Shown here piece by piece: positions 15,567 to 24,400 of a DNA stretch of 37,235 nucleotides (positions are counted from its first letter, which is position 1; each line of letters starts with the position of its first letter). The notes below the pieces were generated by a model that saw nothing but the letters and a program-made list of their open reading frames with translations, searched no databases and was not told where the DNA came from. Source of the stretch: Candidatus Terraquivivens tikiterensis. Its GTDB lineage: Archaea; Thermoproteota; Nitrososphaeria_A; Caldarchaeales; Wolframiiraptoraceae. The DNA lies in assembly GCA_003056285.1 (NCBI GenBank), contig NDWU01000001.1:1-37235 (forward strand), in the 5' to 3' direction. The position numbers and the translations under genes were made by a program.

Positions 15567-15851
15567 ATTTTCAAAGCTGAGTACAGCCCTCGCTTCAGTA
15601 TCAACATATCGTTCAGATTCCTTACTTCACTCGAACTTCAAAATACTCCAACCTTGCCAATCTCTTTAGCCCTTCAAGTCCATGGCTCTAAGGTGTTTAT
15701 CTACATGTAAAAGCTTTGATTCAAGTTAATTGGATGTAGCGAAAAGGTAAGATTTCACATTTTGCTAGTAACTAGGGGTAATCATTTTGCAGCTGGCTGA
15801 ATTAAAAGCCTAGAAAATACCGTACAAAAGCTGCTGGAAAGATTGGAAGGG
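15567..15851. other. No supported gene
   Basis: I see no intact frame, repeat or RNA here. Confidence 0.4.
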
Positions 15852-15861
15852 TTTTATACTT
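15852..15861 (+). promoter_or_regulatory. TATA box of the 15883 gene
   Basis: TTTTATACTT centred 27 bases upstream of the ATG at 15883, with no ribosome-binding site between. This fits a leaderless transcript. Confidence 0.55.
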
Positions 15862-15882
15862 ACAAACGCCATCCTTCAACCG

Positions 15883-16947
15883 ATGCTTACACTCAGCGAC
15901 CAAGCAAGGGCCAAGATCGCAGAGTTCCTACCTAAGTTCCAGAAGTGGCTAGAAACAGACGAGGCAAAGGAATTCTTGCGGGAGAGGGAGGCCAGGGAAA
16001 AAGAATTCAGAACCCTACTCGACACGGCTAGCATCGACCAGCTCACAGAACTTGACTACAGGCGCATAATAGCATCGCTCTGGGCATACGCGGGCTGGAC
16101 AAACAAGGACTACGTGGCGAGCCGCGTGCTAAAGAGTACAGATTTCAACCTCTTCAAATCGGAGCTAAGAAACCTACTACACGGCGATGCCCCTTTGGGT
16201 GTCAGGTACGACAAATTCTTCGAGAGGGTTAAAGGTATAGGACCGGCCGGTGTTACGGAGATACTCGCCTTCGTCAAGAGGGAGCAGTGCGGTATATGGA
16301 ACGACAAGAGCAGGAAGGGCCTCGACATGCTTGGCCTCGGGCAGGATGTACCGATCAAGAAGTACAAGATCTCAGGCTCTGAGTACGAGAAGGTAAACGA
16401 GGTTCTGAAATCCATCTTTAGGGTAATCAAACCTGGAGCTAAAGAACCTGACCTGCTCTTCGTGGACCTGTTCTTGTACTACGTTGCGACCCATATGCAG
16501 GAGGCTGAGGCTCAGGCGGAGGAGGAAGATTACCAGTTCGACCACGACGAGGTCGTCGATAAGCTTGTCCAGATAGGAAACGGGCTGGGGTTTGAGGCTG
16601 AGAGCGAAAAGCTCGTAGCCAAAGGGGCCAGGGTGGATGTCGTCTGGGAGGCAAAGATAGCGAACCTAGGCACACTGAGCTACGTCTTCGAGGTGCACCA
16701 GGCAGGGAGCGTGGACTCATTGATACTCAATCTACAGAGGGCCAAGAACAACCCTACGGTCCAGAAGCTCGTGATCGTAGCCAACAGCAGGAACATCAAA
16801 AAGATAAAGGAGGAGGTTGGGTCCCTGAGTGAGGACTTCAGGAAGTTCTTGGCTTTTCTTGAGGCGAGGGACGTGGAGAGGGCCGCAGACCTTTTGTCAG
16901 AGCTTGGCTCCATATTGAGCAAGCTGGAGCTCGTGAGGCCTTTCTAG
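15883..16947 (+). CDS. HhH plus PD-(D/E)XK-like protein, possible restriction/repair nuclease
   Basis: 354 residues with two parts. Residues about 55-195 contain a helix-hairpin-helix-type segment (VKGIGPAGVTEILAFV, then IWNDKSRKGLDMLG). Residues about 225-310 form a restriction-like core: DKLVQIGNGLGFEAESE, RVDVVWEAKI, YVFEVHQAGSVDSLI, with D (RVD) and FEVH in place of the usual E-x-K. The same C-terminal domain is common in archaeal and bacterial proteins near restriction genes. Lack of the final Lys makes catalysis uncertain. The promoter is leaderless. It stands alone between an intergenic gap and the YwgA/PIN pair, and is much more GC-rich than the defence genes before it. Confidence 0.6.
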   Translation: MLTLSDQARAKIAEFLPKFQKWLETDEAKEFLREREAREKEFRTLLDTASIDQLTELDYRRIIASLWAYAGWTNKDYVASRVLKSTDFNLFKSELRNLLHGDAPLGVRYDKFFERVKGIGPAGVTEILAFVKREQCGIWNDKSRKGLDMLGLGQDVPIKKYKISGSEYEKVNEVLKSIFRVIKPGAKEPDLLFVDLFLYYVATHMQEAEAQAEEEDYQFDHDEVVDKLVQIGNGLGFEAESEKLVAKGARVDVVWEAKIANLGTLSYVFEVHQAGSVDSLILNLQRAKNNPTVQKLVIVANSRNIKKIKEEVGSLSEDFRKFLAFLEARDVERAADLLSELGSILSKLELVRPF

Positions 16948-17272
16948 AGAGGCAACACAGTACGGATGCCTGACCGAAAAGCAGCCCGCAAAACCCTCTT
17001 TTACCCCACGTTCCGGAACGGCAACACCATTACCTTTGGGACGGGTAGAAGTTATAACCATCCAACCACTTTTTCACCGTCTGCGTTTCTAAAAAGCATA
17101 CTTATTTCTCCTACTATTCACCCACTAAGTCCGAAATATATTTCCTTGCCTTCTCAAGGGCCATGCTCATAAGGCATATGCGCTACTTCATGCAACAAAG
17201 CATGGGGCGAACGATCTAACGAGTTAGATGTTCCAGATAAATTTAGAGCCATCCACGTACTTCGGAGGAGAA
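16948..17272. other. No supported gene
   Basis: Follows the nuclease-like gene. I see no coding frame or clear repeat; a TATA box for the next operon lies at 17273-17283. Confidence 0.4.
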
Positions 17273-17307
17273 TCTTTATAACGTACGTTACTATTTTGAA
17301 AAACGTT

Positions 17308-17826
17308 ATGGTTAGAAGGATATTTAAGGTTTTTATTCGGCGAAGAGAAACCGTTGAGGCTTCAGATAGGTTGAGAGTGCTGGCCAGCTTTATCCGATTC
17401 CTTGAAGAGAGCTTAAATTATAAGTTTAACGTGAACAGGGAGTTTGAAAAACGTTTTCTCTTACAAAAATACGTCTTTCTAGCTAGGTTGTTTGGCTTGG
17501 ACATGGGATATAGGTTCTCGCTATACCTATACGGTCCGTATTCGAGCGAGCTAGCCGATGATTACTACGAGGTGGCCAAAAAACGAGGCTTAGCTTTAAC
17601 CCCTCTTCCCAACACATTCGAACGCGAGGGGTTCATAAACCTAGTGAAGGATAAAGATTCTACTTGGCTTGAGATAGCTTCGAGCATAATACTGGTGAAG
17701 GAGCGGTACCCGAATCTATCTGGGGAGGAGGCATATAACGTGTTGAGGTTTTCTAAACCCTGGCTAAGTAAAGAGTTGTTCGACGAAGTCTATTATGTCT
17801 TAGAGGGTAAAAGGGTAATTGGGTGA
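17308..17826 (+). CDS. YwgA-like (COG3432) protein, putative antitoxin of a PIN pair
   Basis: 172 residues from ATG 17308. TCTTTATAACG at 17273-17283 is about 30 bases upstream, so a leaderless start fits; a TTG at 17296 is also in frame. The core LLQKYVFLARLFGLDMGYRF followed by SLYLYGPYSSELADDYYEV is the signature of the uncharacterised archaeal/bacterial YwgA group (COG3432), related in pattern to the DUF4065/Panacea antitoxin fold. Panacea proteins neutralise many unrelated toxins. The next gene overlaps it by 8 bases and encodes a PIN protein, which fits an antitoxin-toxin order. Function as antitoxin is inference. Confidence 0.7.
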   Translation: MVRRIFKVFIRRRETVEASDRLRVLASFIRFLEESLNYKFNVNREFEKRFLLQKYVFLARLFGLDMGYRFSLYLYGPYSSELADDYYEVAKKRGLALTPLPNTFEREGFINLVKDKDSTWLEIASSIILVKERYPNLSGEEAYNVLRFSKPWLSKELFDEVYYVLEGKRVIG

Positions 17827-18313
17827 GGTTGAAAAACATTATTTTCTTGATACAAATTATCTCCTTAACTTTCTATCATTTAGGAATAAGAAATTATCTA
17901 AGGTGATAGCGGCCAAGCATGAACAAATTCAGGTCGCGAACAGTGTGATAAAAAGTTTAGAGAAGCACATCAAGGTGCCAATAATTGTTGTAGCGGAGAC
18001 CGTACACCAGCTCCATGAGTTAGGAGTTAATGTAGGTATTTCGGAGCTTATGGTTTTCGAGACATCGTATCTCAAACGGGAACATTTATGTTATTTCGTT
18101 AAACTTATGCATAAGTTATCTGAGAAGGATCCAATGCTGGAGTCCATGGACTGCATGATAGTCGCTTTCTCTCTTGCAGACCCTCAGTGCGTGGGCTTGC
18201 TCACCTTTGATGCTAACTTGCATAGCAACAGGGCCATCCAGGACGTTCTGAGAGAGACGTTTACGGATCGGGACTTCGTCATAACGGATGACCCAAGGTC
18301 TAGGAAAAGATAA
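17819..18313 (+). CDS. PIN-domain ribonuclease, putative toxin of YwgA/PIN pair
   Basis: 164 residues with a complete set of PIN acidic residues: D11 (YFLDTNYLLNF), E60 (VVAETVHQL), D111 (SMDCMIVAFSLAD) and D131 (LLTFDANLHSN). It starts with TTG 17819 inside the 3' end of the YwgA-like gene. PIN proteins of this form are RNases of VapC-like toxins or rRNA/tRNA processing enzymes. An insert at 30-50 and a longer C-terminus make it larger than a typical VapC (about 130). It is not accompanied by an AbrB or RHH antitoxin; the YwgA-like protein takes that position. Confidence 0.8.
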   Translation: MGEVEKHYFLDTNYLLNFLSFRNKKLSKVIAAKHEQIQVANSVIKSLEKHIKVPIIVVAETVHQLHELGVNVGISELMVFETSYLKREHLCYFVKLMHKLSEKDPMLESMDCMIVAFSLADPQCVGLLTFDANLHSNRAIQDVLRETFTDRDFVITDDPRSRKR

Positions 18314-19006
18314 ACAAGATTTATGAAGACGCCATAACCCTCCAAAGGGAAGACGATCCTTATGATGCACAGTCCCGGAAATCCTCACAAACGATCCTCT
18401 CATCCTTGGCGTAGGCGTGGCCTCATAACAAAAGGGCATTATACTACACACGAAGGGTCTTTCCTTTATAAGAGCACATAGTATCGGAGACAAGATGTGC
18501 CCATGACCGCTCCATACCTTTCACCCCACGTCGGATTGGAATCTGGAAATAACACGACCTATTGAAAATTCATCAACCTCCAAGAAAAATCTAAAGCGAA
18601 ACGGTCGTGAAGGCTAAGCAATACATTAGGGTAGCGCTTTCGTCGCTGTCAAAACGATTTTACAACCCTCTTGGTCCCAGATACTATAAGTAGGACGTTA
18701 AAGGGTTCTGGTCTATGTAGACCTCGGCCATCATCAGACCTTGTCCCCCTCCGGCCTCATGGGAGGCTCTGCATCGCCCCCTGACATTTCGGTTCGAACC
18801 CGCCCAATACGTCTCCTCCAGGTCCTTTCGAACCAGGCGTCATCCCTACGGGAAACTCTCCACACCTTAGGCTACGCATCATGCACGATGTCCGCGCTTT
18901 TACGATAGAATCACGACCTCATGTTATACTATGTATTCTGAAACTTTTCTAACGTCGTTACACCGTTAGAGGTGCTGGGCAAGGGCCGGCGCATACCTCC
19001 GCTGGA
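18314..19006. other. Long stretch without a supported gene
   Basis: A minus-strand open frame at about 18730-18870 (VWRVSRRDDAWFERTWRR…RPEGDKV) looks like a degraded transposase tail, but it is not assignable. GGTTCGAACCC at 18790 resembles a tRNA T-loop, yet flanking stems do not pair. Confidence 0.3.
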
Positions 19007-20045
19007 CTAGGCGAGCTTCTCCCCGCAACTCGGGCAGAACCTGGATCCAGCCTGAACCTCGCTTCCGCACTTCGGGCACCTATTCGGCTGGAGGGGGTTT
19101 CCGCAGTTTTGGCAGAACTTGGCCCCAGAAGAGTTCGACGCTCCACACTTTGGACAGCTGACTCCCCCAGCGGCCTGCAGTGGCGCGCCACAGTTGCTGC
19201 AGAACCTTGCGGTCTGCGGGTTCTGGAAGTTGCATCTCGGGCACAACACCATCGGAGCCGCCGGTGCCGCCGTTGGCTGAAAGACTTGCGGAAGGATGAC
19301 GGCTCCGGCGCCTACAGCTGCGCCCGGGCTTTTGGACAGGCTTTCGCTCGACTTCTGAACCGTCTCCATCCTTAAGACTTCGGATGCCGCAACACCAGTC
19401 CTCACGTAGAACAGCCTATCCCTCCATTCTGGCGTCGTGTCGATGCCCTCGAACTTGACGTCTATCAGCTCGAGGCCTATCCTGGAGAAGGCGTCGAAAA
19501 GCGCGTTCTTAGCCAGGAGGCTCGTCTCGTCCAGCTTTCCGTAAACCTCAGCAAGCTGGTACTGGCTCAGAGCGTCTATGAGCCTCTCGTTGATGTATCC
19601 CCTCAAAAACCCTTGAACCCTATCGGTCGTGAAGACCCCCTGCCCGCCGACCACCCCGTTGACGAAGAGGTTTGGCTCCTCAACCCTGAACCAGAAGCTC
19701 CCGAAGAACTTTATCGGGGCAAGCTCCCTAGTCTGGCTTTGGCCGCCGAACTTCCCCTTGAAACTGTTTAAGCGAAACGAAGAGTACCGTGCACCTGAAA
19801 GGGACCTTATCGAAGCCTGCAATTTTTGATAATGCCCTCGTCAGTAACGGTAGGTTCGCCGTCGTCAAAACGTGGCGTCCAGCCCTGAAGACGTCGTAGG
19901 CCTTTCCATCCCTGAAGAAGACAGCGGCCTCGTACTCGTGGACTATAAGGTTGTCGCCCCAGGCTATCTCTTCGTCGGGGTACCTCCAGACGACGTCTTC
20001 CTCCTTAGCGCCAACCCACTCTATAACTTTCGGCACCAAGCCCAC
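19007..20045 (-). CDS. SPFH protein with three zinc ribbons (YdjI-like), one frameshift
   Basis: Starts MGLVPKVIEWVGAKEED. The first 90 residues read in one frame, the rest in the next: CTVLFVSL joins NSFKGKFGGQSQ at a run of A near 19770, where removing one A restores the frame (1039 bases = 3n+1). The product, about 345 residues, has an SPFH/band-7-like domain (FGSFWFRVEEPNLFVNGVVG, GIDTTPEWRDR) and three C-terminal zinc ribbons (CPRCN...CSNCG, CPKCG...CQNCG, CPKCG...CPSCG). This is the architecture of Bacillus YdjI and related 'virion core-like' proteins of membrane-stress operons. The frameshift may be a sequencing error or decay. Confidence 0.75.
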
Positions 20046-20051
20046 CTCCTT

Positions 20052-20589
20052 CTAGCCATTCAGCCCCCTGAGGATTTCGGACCTCTCGTCGATCATCCTG
20101 TCTAGCTCTTCAACTTTCGACTTCAGGCTGTCCATGGCCTGCCTCCACTCCCCTCCTCCTACGTCCATCCTGACTATTTTCTCGACGTCCGTCCTTATGG
20201 ATTCGGCCTTCTCGATGAGGCTTAAGTCGTACTGGAGGGCTTGGTCAAGCTTTTCCTCATGCACCTTTAGGGCGTCGAACATGCCGGCGTACCCGGCCAC
20301 GGCCCTATCTATCCTCTGCGTTACCCTGTCGAGGCGGGATAACAGCGCCTCATACCTGTACGCGTCCTCTCCCGAGAGCTTCTGGGCAACGGACGGGTCT
20401 GCGAGGCCCCTCCTGAAGACTGTTTTCGCATCCCTAAGCCTATTTACAACCTCAGTCCGGACAAGGCGGTCGCTCTCCCCTCCGAAGCTCCTTCTCCTTA
20501 TAGCCCCTGTACCCAGGTATATAGCCCATGATCCTCTCCAATAGGCCCCTTTCCCCGCGGACCTTTTCTAGATAGTCTTTCCTGCTCAT
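20052..20589 (-). CDS. Coiled-coil partner protein, one frameshift
   Basis: ATG 20589 follows GAGGAGCAGGTG. The first frame reads MSRKDYLEKVRGERG...YIPGYRGYKEKELRR and would stop early; removing one G from a GGGG run near 20483 restores RESDRLVRTEVVNRL and 120 more residues to 20052 (538 bases = 3n+1). The product is about 178 residues of heptad-like helices (VEKIVR, MDSLKSKVEELDRMIDERSEIL). It ends 6 bases before the SPFH gene. The IPGYxGYKEKELRRE stretch is typical of the small helical partners found beside SPFH/zinc-ribbon genes. Position and shape recall the PspA-like YdjF next to YdjI. Confidence 0.65.
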
Positions 20590-20635
20590 CACCTGCTCCT
20601 CTTGTAGGCAGCCATACCTAAGACAGCGATTATAA

Positions 20636-20947
20636 TTAAAAGTATCCCTCTAGAGCTAGAAGCGGGGGTATGACCGTGTAGGATGCTGAAACTACGCCGA
20701 CGCACGTCATACACAATCCCCAGACCAGATAGTAAATTGGGTCTTTATGGCTGAAAATCGTGTAAAAAAGCGTGTAAATTCCTAGTGGGCAGAAAATCCA
20801 AGCTGGAAGGTGAAGGTATTCGAAGGGGATTATGTTAACGCTGTAGACTATGGCTGCGAAGCCTAGGGATGCGACGAGGGCTGCAAGAGCGCCAGCGCCA
20901 TAACCAAGTGAGGGCGTGTTTCTTTTAGACTTCAACACTTTCCCCAA
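20636..20947 (-). CDS. Three-helix membrane protein
   Basis: About 100 residues with hydrophobic segments near 17-38, 46-66 and 72-95 (ALVASLGFAAIVYSV, AWIFCPLGIYTLFYTIF, YYLVWGLCMTCVGVVSASY). No family recognised. The TTG at 20947 is one start; a TTG at 20935 overlaps the upstream stop (TTGA) and may be the real one. It sits between the coiled-coil gene and the GRAM/zinc-ribbon gene, so it could be the membrane anchor of the module. Confidence 0.6.
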   Translation of the reverse strand: MGKVLKSKRNTPSLGYGAGALAALVASLGFAAIVYSVNIIPFEYLHLPAWIFCPLGIYTLFYTIFSHKDPIYYLVWGLCMTCVGVVSASYTVIPPLLALEGYF

Positions 20948-21117
20948 TTATAAAAGGAAAGGCTCGATATAATTCTATCAGCCTTGAGCAACAATTCGAT
21001 GGTTATTGACATAACTTGGCTCAAGGTTTCCACGTGCTTGTCAACGCTGGAAAGGCTCATTTGTGCGTTCAAGCATCGTTTTAACAACCTTATCCGAGAC
21101 TTTTTAGCATCCTGCAA
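20932..21117 (-). CDS. Small helical hypothetical (61 aa)
   Basis: Starts TTG 21117 (MQDAKKSRIRLLKRCLNAQM) and ends SSLSFYNWGKC with its stop overlapping the start of the membrane protein gene. It looks like one long amphipathic helix. Coupling suggests it is real; no family recognised. Confidence 0.4.
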   Translation of the reverse strand: MQDAKKSRIRLLKRCLNAQMSLSSVDKHVETLSQVMSITIELLLKADRIISSLSFYNWGKC

Positions 21118-21337
21118 AGTTGCTGTCCATTCAAACCAGCACCAATAAGATGCATCTTTATAGCCGAGCCTTTTGAATGGCGCATTGGGGTTCTGGGCTA
21201 ATCATGGATACGTATCACGCTTAGCCCTTGAGCTCCATCCTCCTATGGGTTCATCGGAGGCATTCCATAGGGCTCTGCTCCCTTCGGGTCTTTATCGTGG
21301 TACCCACTTGGGAGAGGCCCTTGGCCCATCGTCTCTC

Positions 21338-22411
21338 CTACGCCGTGCCATGGAGGGCCTCAGGGTTGATGAGTATAGATGTCCCGCAGTACTCGCACTG
21401 AACGGATGTCTGTCCTTTGTAAATTTCCCTCGTGTAAGGCGCTCCGCAGTTGGGGCACCGGATGACCATTAAGGCTGGCGCCTCCTTCTGTGCTATGCCT
21501 TTTATGGCCGCTATGTCCCTGTCCGCCTCGCCTCCGACGATGTACTGGAAGAACCGAGTTATCACGTCGGCCTCCCACCCTTTAACGTCGAACGGCATCT
21601 CTTCCAGCCCGAGCTCAGGCTTAAAGCGGATGTAGATGCCAGTCCAAGCAACCAGCCCAACCCTCCCCTTGGATATTCCCTGGAGCGCTCCTATGGGCTG
21701 CTCCACCAGAACCATGCGCTCAACCCTCTTCTTTGTGGCTATGAAGAGCTTCTTTTCCAGCACCGCTTCCCTCGTTCCCTCGAAGATGAACCTCTGGTTT
21801 GTGAAGTAAAGCGTCCCATCGCATTTTTCCTTTGTCATGATCTTCCCCTCGATTGCCAGGACTGGGCTTTCGCCCGGCTTAAGCGGAAATGACGCGTAGG
21901 AGAAGAGCCTCATGGTGTTTTCGGCTATTTTCAGGTCCCGGTCTATAGCCTCTATGCCTCCCAAGAACTCACCAATGGATGCGTTGATCCTTGATGTTTC
22001 GGCGAAAACCCGCGCCCTCAAGGCAGAGGCCTCCGCCGAAATGCGCCCAACCGAGGCCCATCCTAAAACCGTTCCGCCGAGGGCCGCTCCAGCCCTTAGC
22101 CCCTGAACCTCTGACTGGAGCGCGCGTATCTGGGCAGTTAGAGGCTGGACGCTGCCGTAAAAGCTCTGCTTGATTGCCGGAGAGGCTTCCGCCCACTTCT
22201 TTGCCAGAAGGTCTATGCTCTTTTCGAGGTGCCCCATGGCGGCGTAGCCGCGCTCTCGGATCGTTGCAAGCCTGCTTGGAAGGGAGGACATGGCACCGTC
22301 GATGGAGGACAGCTTGCGTTCGACATCGCTTATCGCCCAAGAGGCGTTGGCAAGGTCGGACTCTATTGATCGAAGCCTAGCGTAGAGAGCATCCCTGTCC
22401 GTTTGAGCCAT
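21338..22411 (-). CDS. Coiled-coil, GRAM-like and zinc-ribbon protein
   Basis: 357 residues in three parts. Residues 1-165 are helical coiled coil (DALYARLRSIESDLANASW, LEKSIDLLAKKWAE). Residues about 180-290 contain a PH/GRAM-like fold (CDGTLYFTNQRFIFEGTRE, then KRVERMVLVEQPIGALQGISKGR), the 'short PH domain' pattern that binds membranes. Residues 315-350 are a zinc ribbon (IRCPNCGAPYTREIY...VQCEYCGTSI). A TATA-like TTTTTAAGC (minus, near 22450) gives a short leader. It stands 220 bases upstream of the small-helical/membrane pair and looks like a soluble sensor of the same membrane module. Family assignment is by architecture only. Confidence 0.7.
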   Translation of the reverse strand: MAQTDRDALYARLRSIESDLANASWAISDVERKLSSIDGAMSSLPSRLATIRERGYAAMGHLEKSIDLLAKKWAEASPAIKQSFYGSVQPLTAQIRALQSEVQGLRAGAALGGTVLGWASVGRISAEASALRARVFAETSRINASIGEFLGGIEAIDRDLKIAENTMRLFSYASFPLKPGESPVLAIEGKIMTKEKCDGTLYFTNQRFIFEGTREAVLEKKLFIATKKRVERMVLVEQPIGALQGISKGRVGLVAWTGIYIRFKPELGLEEMPFDVKGWEADVITRFFQYIVGGEADRDIAAIKGIAQKEAPALMVIRCPNCGAPYTREIYKGQTSVQCEYCGTSILINPEALHGTA

Positions 22412-22745
22412 CGTCTAAACCACGGAATGCTCTCGGCACTTAATGCTTAAAAACGTTTACGTTTCCCTAAAAAACGCTCCACCTTCAACCCAGTTGAGAC
22501 CCTTAGGACTTGGATGATAGTAAAGGCTTTCTTAGGCTGAGAAGCGTCCAGCTTTATGGCTGCCATTCATGTGTTTTAAATCAGCGCAGACCCTAGTCTT
22601 TGCGGTGTTGGCTGTCGCTGAAAGGCATGCCGCTTCTAACGGATGCTGACAGATGCTAAAGGAGCTTTTCAGAGCATTCTGGATAAGCGGAGCGAAAGCT
22701 ATTTCTGCAACCAGACTCATCTGGGAGACTGCTTCACGGTAGGTA
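22412..22745. other. Intergenic between divergent genes
   Basis: Promoter sequences at both ends: TTTTTAAGC (minus, about 22448-22456) and AAATTTATATG (plus, 22746-22756). No gene in between. Confidence 0.4.
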
Positions 22746-22787
22746 AAATTTATATGAGCCTTACCATCTTATGAGAACGTGTGAATC

Positions 22788-23801
22788 GTGTTGAAAAAGC
22801 TCTTATCCCTGATGCTGGTCTTCTTGTCATGCTTAAGCATCTTTGCAGGTGTGGTTGGTGTGCAAGCACAAAACATTAAAGAGGCGAGAAAGCATGCCGA
22901 GGAGATACTGCTTCCGCTCGAGGGCATTGCTGGGGTAAGCCACCGTGAGGACCCTCCAAGGATAATCGTATACATCGAGCACGAAAAGTATAGGGGCATG
23001 GTTCCTAAGGAGGTAGATGGGTTTAAAACTGAGGTCATCGTAACGGGAAAGATAAAAGCCCTATCGCTGGTTCAAGTCGAGGAAGAAATCGAAACAGCCT
23101 ACACGTACGATGAGGCTGTTAGCAGGATCGCCGAGGTGAGGCCGATCGTCGGGGGCATATCCGTAGGGGTTCCTGAGGATGCTTATGGCGGCAAGATGGC
23201 TGGAAGCCTAGGCCTAGTAGTGTGCGGTCCAGGGGGAGGCTATTACATACTTAGCAACGCTCATGTCATAGCCATGAACAGCAAGGCACAGTTTCTACCT
23301 TTAGGTACGGCCGTACTTCAGCCTGGAACGTACGACGGTGGCGCTAGCGAAGAGAAGGTTGGAGAGCTTTTTAAGTACATCAAGATAACCTTTGGGCCTA
23401 AGGGAAAGAACTACGCTGATGCCGCCATAGCAAAGGTTACAACAACAGAGTACCTAGCCGGTGAGGTCCTAGGCGTGGATAACAAAAATACATATAGAAT
23501 TGCCGGAACGACCGAGGTTGCTGAAGGGGATGTTGTAAGAAAGTCTGGAAGAACGACAGGCGTTACTCAAAATACTGTCGCCGATACGGATGCTACCGTA
23601 AAAGTCTGGTACACTTTATCAAAGTGGGCGATATTCTACGACCAAATACTGGTAAATCAACCATTCATCCAAAGCGGTGACAGTGGAAGCCCAGTGGATA
23701 AGGATAATAAGTTTGTCGGACTAGCGTTTGCTGGAAGCGACACCATAGCTGTTGTCTGCAAGGCCAAATACATAATCAGCGGGTTAAGAATAACCGTATG
23801 A
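22788..23801 (+). CDS. Secreted trypsin-like serine protease
   Basis: 337 residues from GTG 22788. Residues 1-28 form a signal peptide (MLKKLLSLMLVFLSCLSIFA, cleavage likely after VQAQ). Residues 30-115 are a pro-region-like alpha/beta part. The chymotrypsin-fold triad is visible: H159 (SNAHVIA), D211 (YADAAIA) and S299 (SGDSGSPV). This is the arrangement of S1-like extracellular proteases of archaea. The TATA AAATTTATATG lies about 36 bases upstream of the start. It faces the SPFH module divergently. It likely degrades protein outside the cell or acts on surface proteins. No membrane anchor is seen at the C-terminus. Confidence 0.85.
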   Translation: MLKKLLSLMLVFLSCLSIFAGVVGVQAQNIKEARKHAEEILLPLEGIAGVSHREDPPRIIVYIEHEKYRGMVPKEVDGFKTEVIVTGKIKALSLVQVEEEIETAYTYDEAVSRIAEVRPIVGGISVGVPEDAYGGKMAGSLGLVVCGPGGGYYILSNAHVIAMNSKAQFLPLGTAVLQPGTYDGGASEEKVGELFKYIKITFGPKGKNYADAAIAKVTTTEYLAGEVLGVDNKNTYRIAGTTEVAEGDVVRKSGRTTGVTQNTVADTDATVKVWYTLSKWAIFYDQILVNQPFIQSGDSGSPVDKDNKFVGLAFAGSDTIAVVCKAKYIISGLRITV

Positions 23802-24032
23802 TAAATACCGTCTTATTAGAAGTTTACGGAGGCAAAGTTTCTATGCGTAGATAAGCGCTTCAGAGCTCACTGTTTAAGGAGAGGTGAAGTTGCTTAGTGG
23901 AACGATCGGCACCTAATATGCTTACGTAGCAGTAAAAATGACCTGGATTAAAGCGAGGGGTAGAGGGTCGACAAAAGCTTAACACCTTATAGAGGCATAA
24001 TGAACCTATCCTTCTCACATGCAGTAAATTTG
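23802..24032. other. No supported gene
   Basis: I see nothing coding between the protease and the broken HepT. Confidence 0.4.
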
Positions 24033-24400
24033 TCACCTTTCCTGTATGCTTTTCTCCGCCTGCTCGATTTCTGTCAGAAGTTCCGATGCTTGCCTCTTTA
24101 GTTCAGGTAGTTTGTTTTTAATTACGTCCCACGTAGTCTCGAGGTCTGCATCAAAATATCCGTGAATTAGCATATCTCTGAGCCCAGCAATCTCCTTCTA
24201 TTCTATTTCAGGGTGCTTATTTCTTATTTGTTCCGGAATTTTTTTAACAGCTTCCCCAATAACCTCGAGATTTCTCACAACGCATCTTGGACCATATCAT
24301 TTCTTAAAAAATCATTAAAGTTCAAGTTCTTCGTATAGTTTTCTATTTTCTCAATTGCCCTCAGAATATCCTTCAGATAGATTTTAGCATCCCGCTGCAT
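24033..24400 (-). pseudogene. hepT: HepT toxin (DUF86), frameshift plus nonsense
   Basis: ATG 24400 starts MQRDAKIYLKDILRAIEKIE, in the HepT/DUF86 pattern, up to DMVQDAL and a stop. One base is missing near 24285: shifting gives RNLEVIGEAVKKIPEQIRNKHPEIE, then a TAG where the family has Trp (TGG), then KEIAGLRDMLIHGYFDADLETTW to 24033. RDMLIHGYF is the R-x4-H-x-Y RNase motif and is itself intact. So the toxin carries two inactivating changes while its antitoxin mntA (overlapping start, 24384-24686) is intact. Coordinates span 368 bases, consistent with one deletion. Confidence 0.85.

Noticed and set aside
18780-18810. tRNA-like T-loop GGTTCGAACCC
   Set aside because: The flanking bases do not form a 5-bp T stem and no acceptor or anticodon arm is found.
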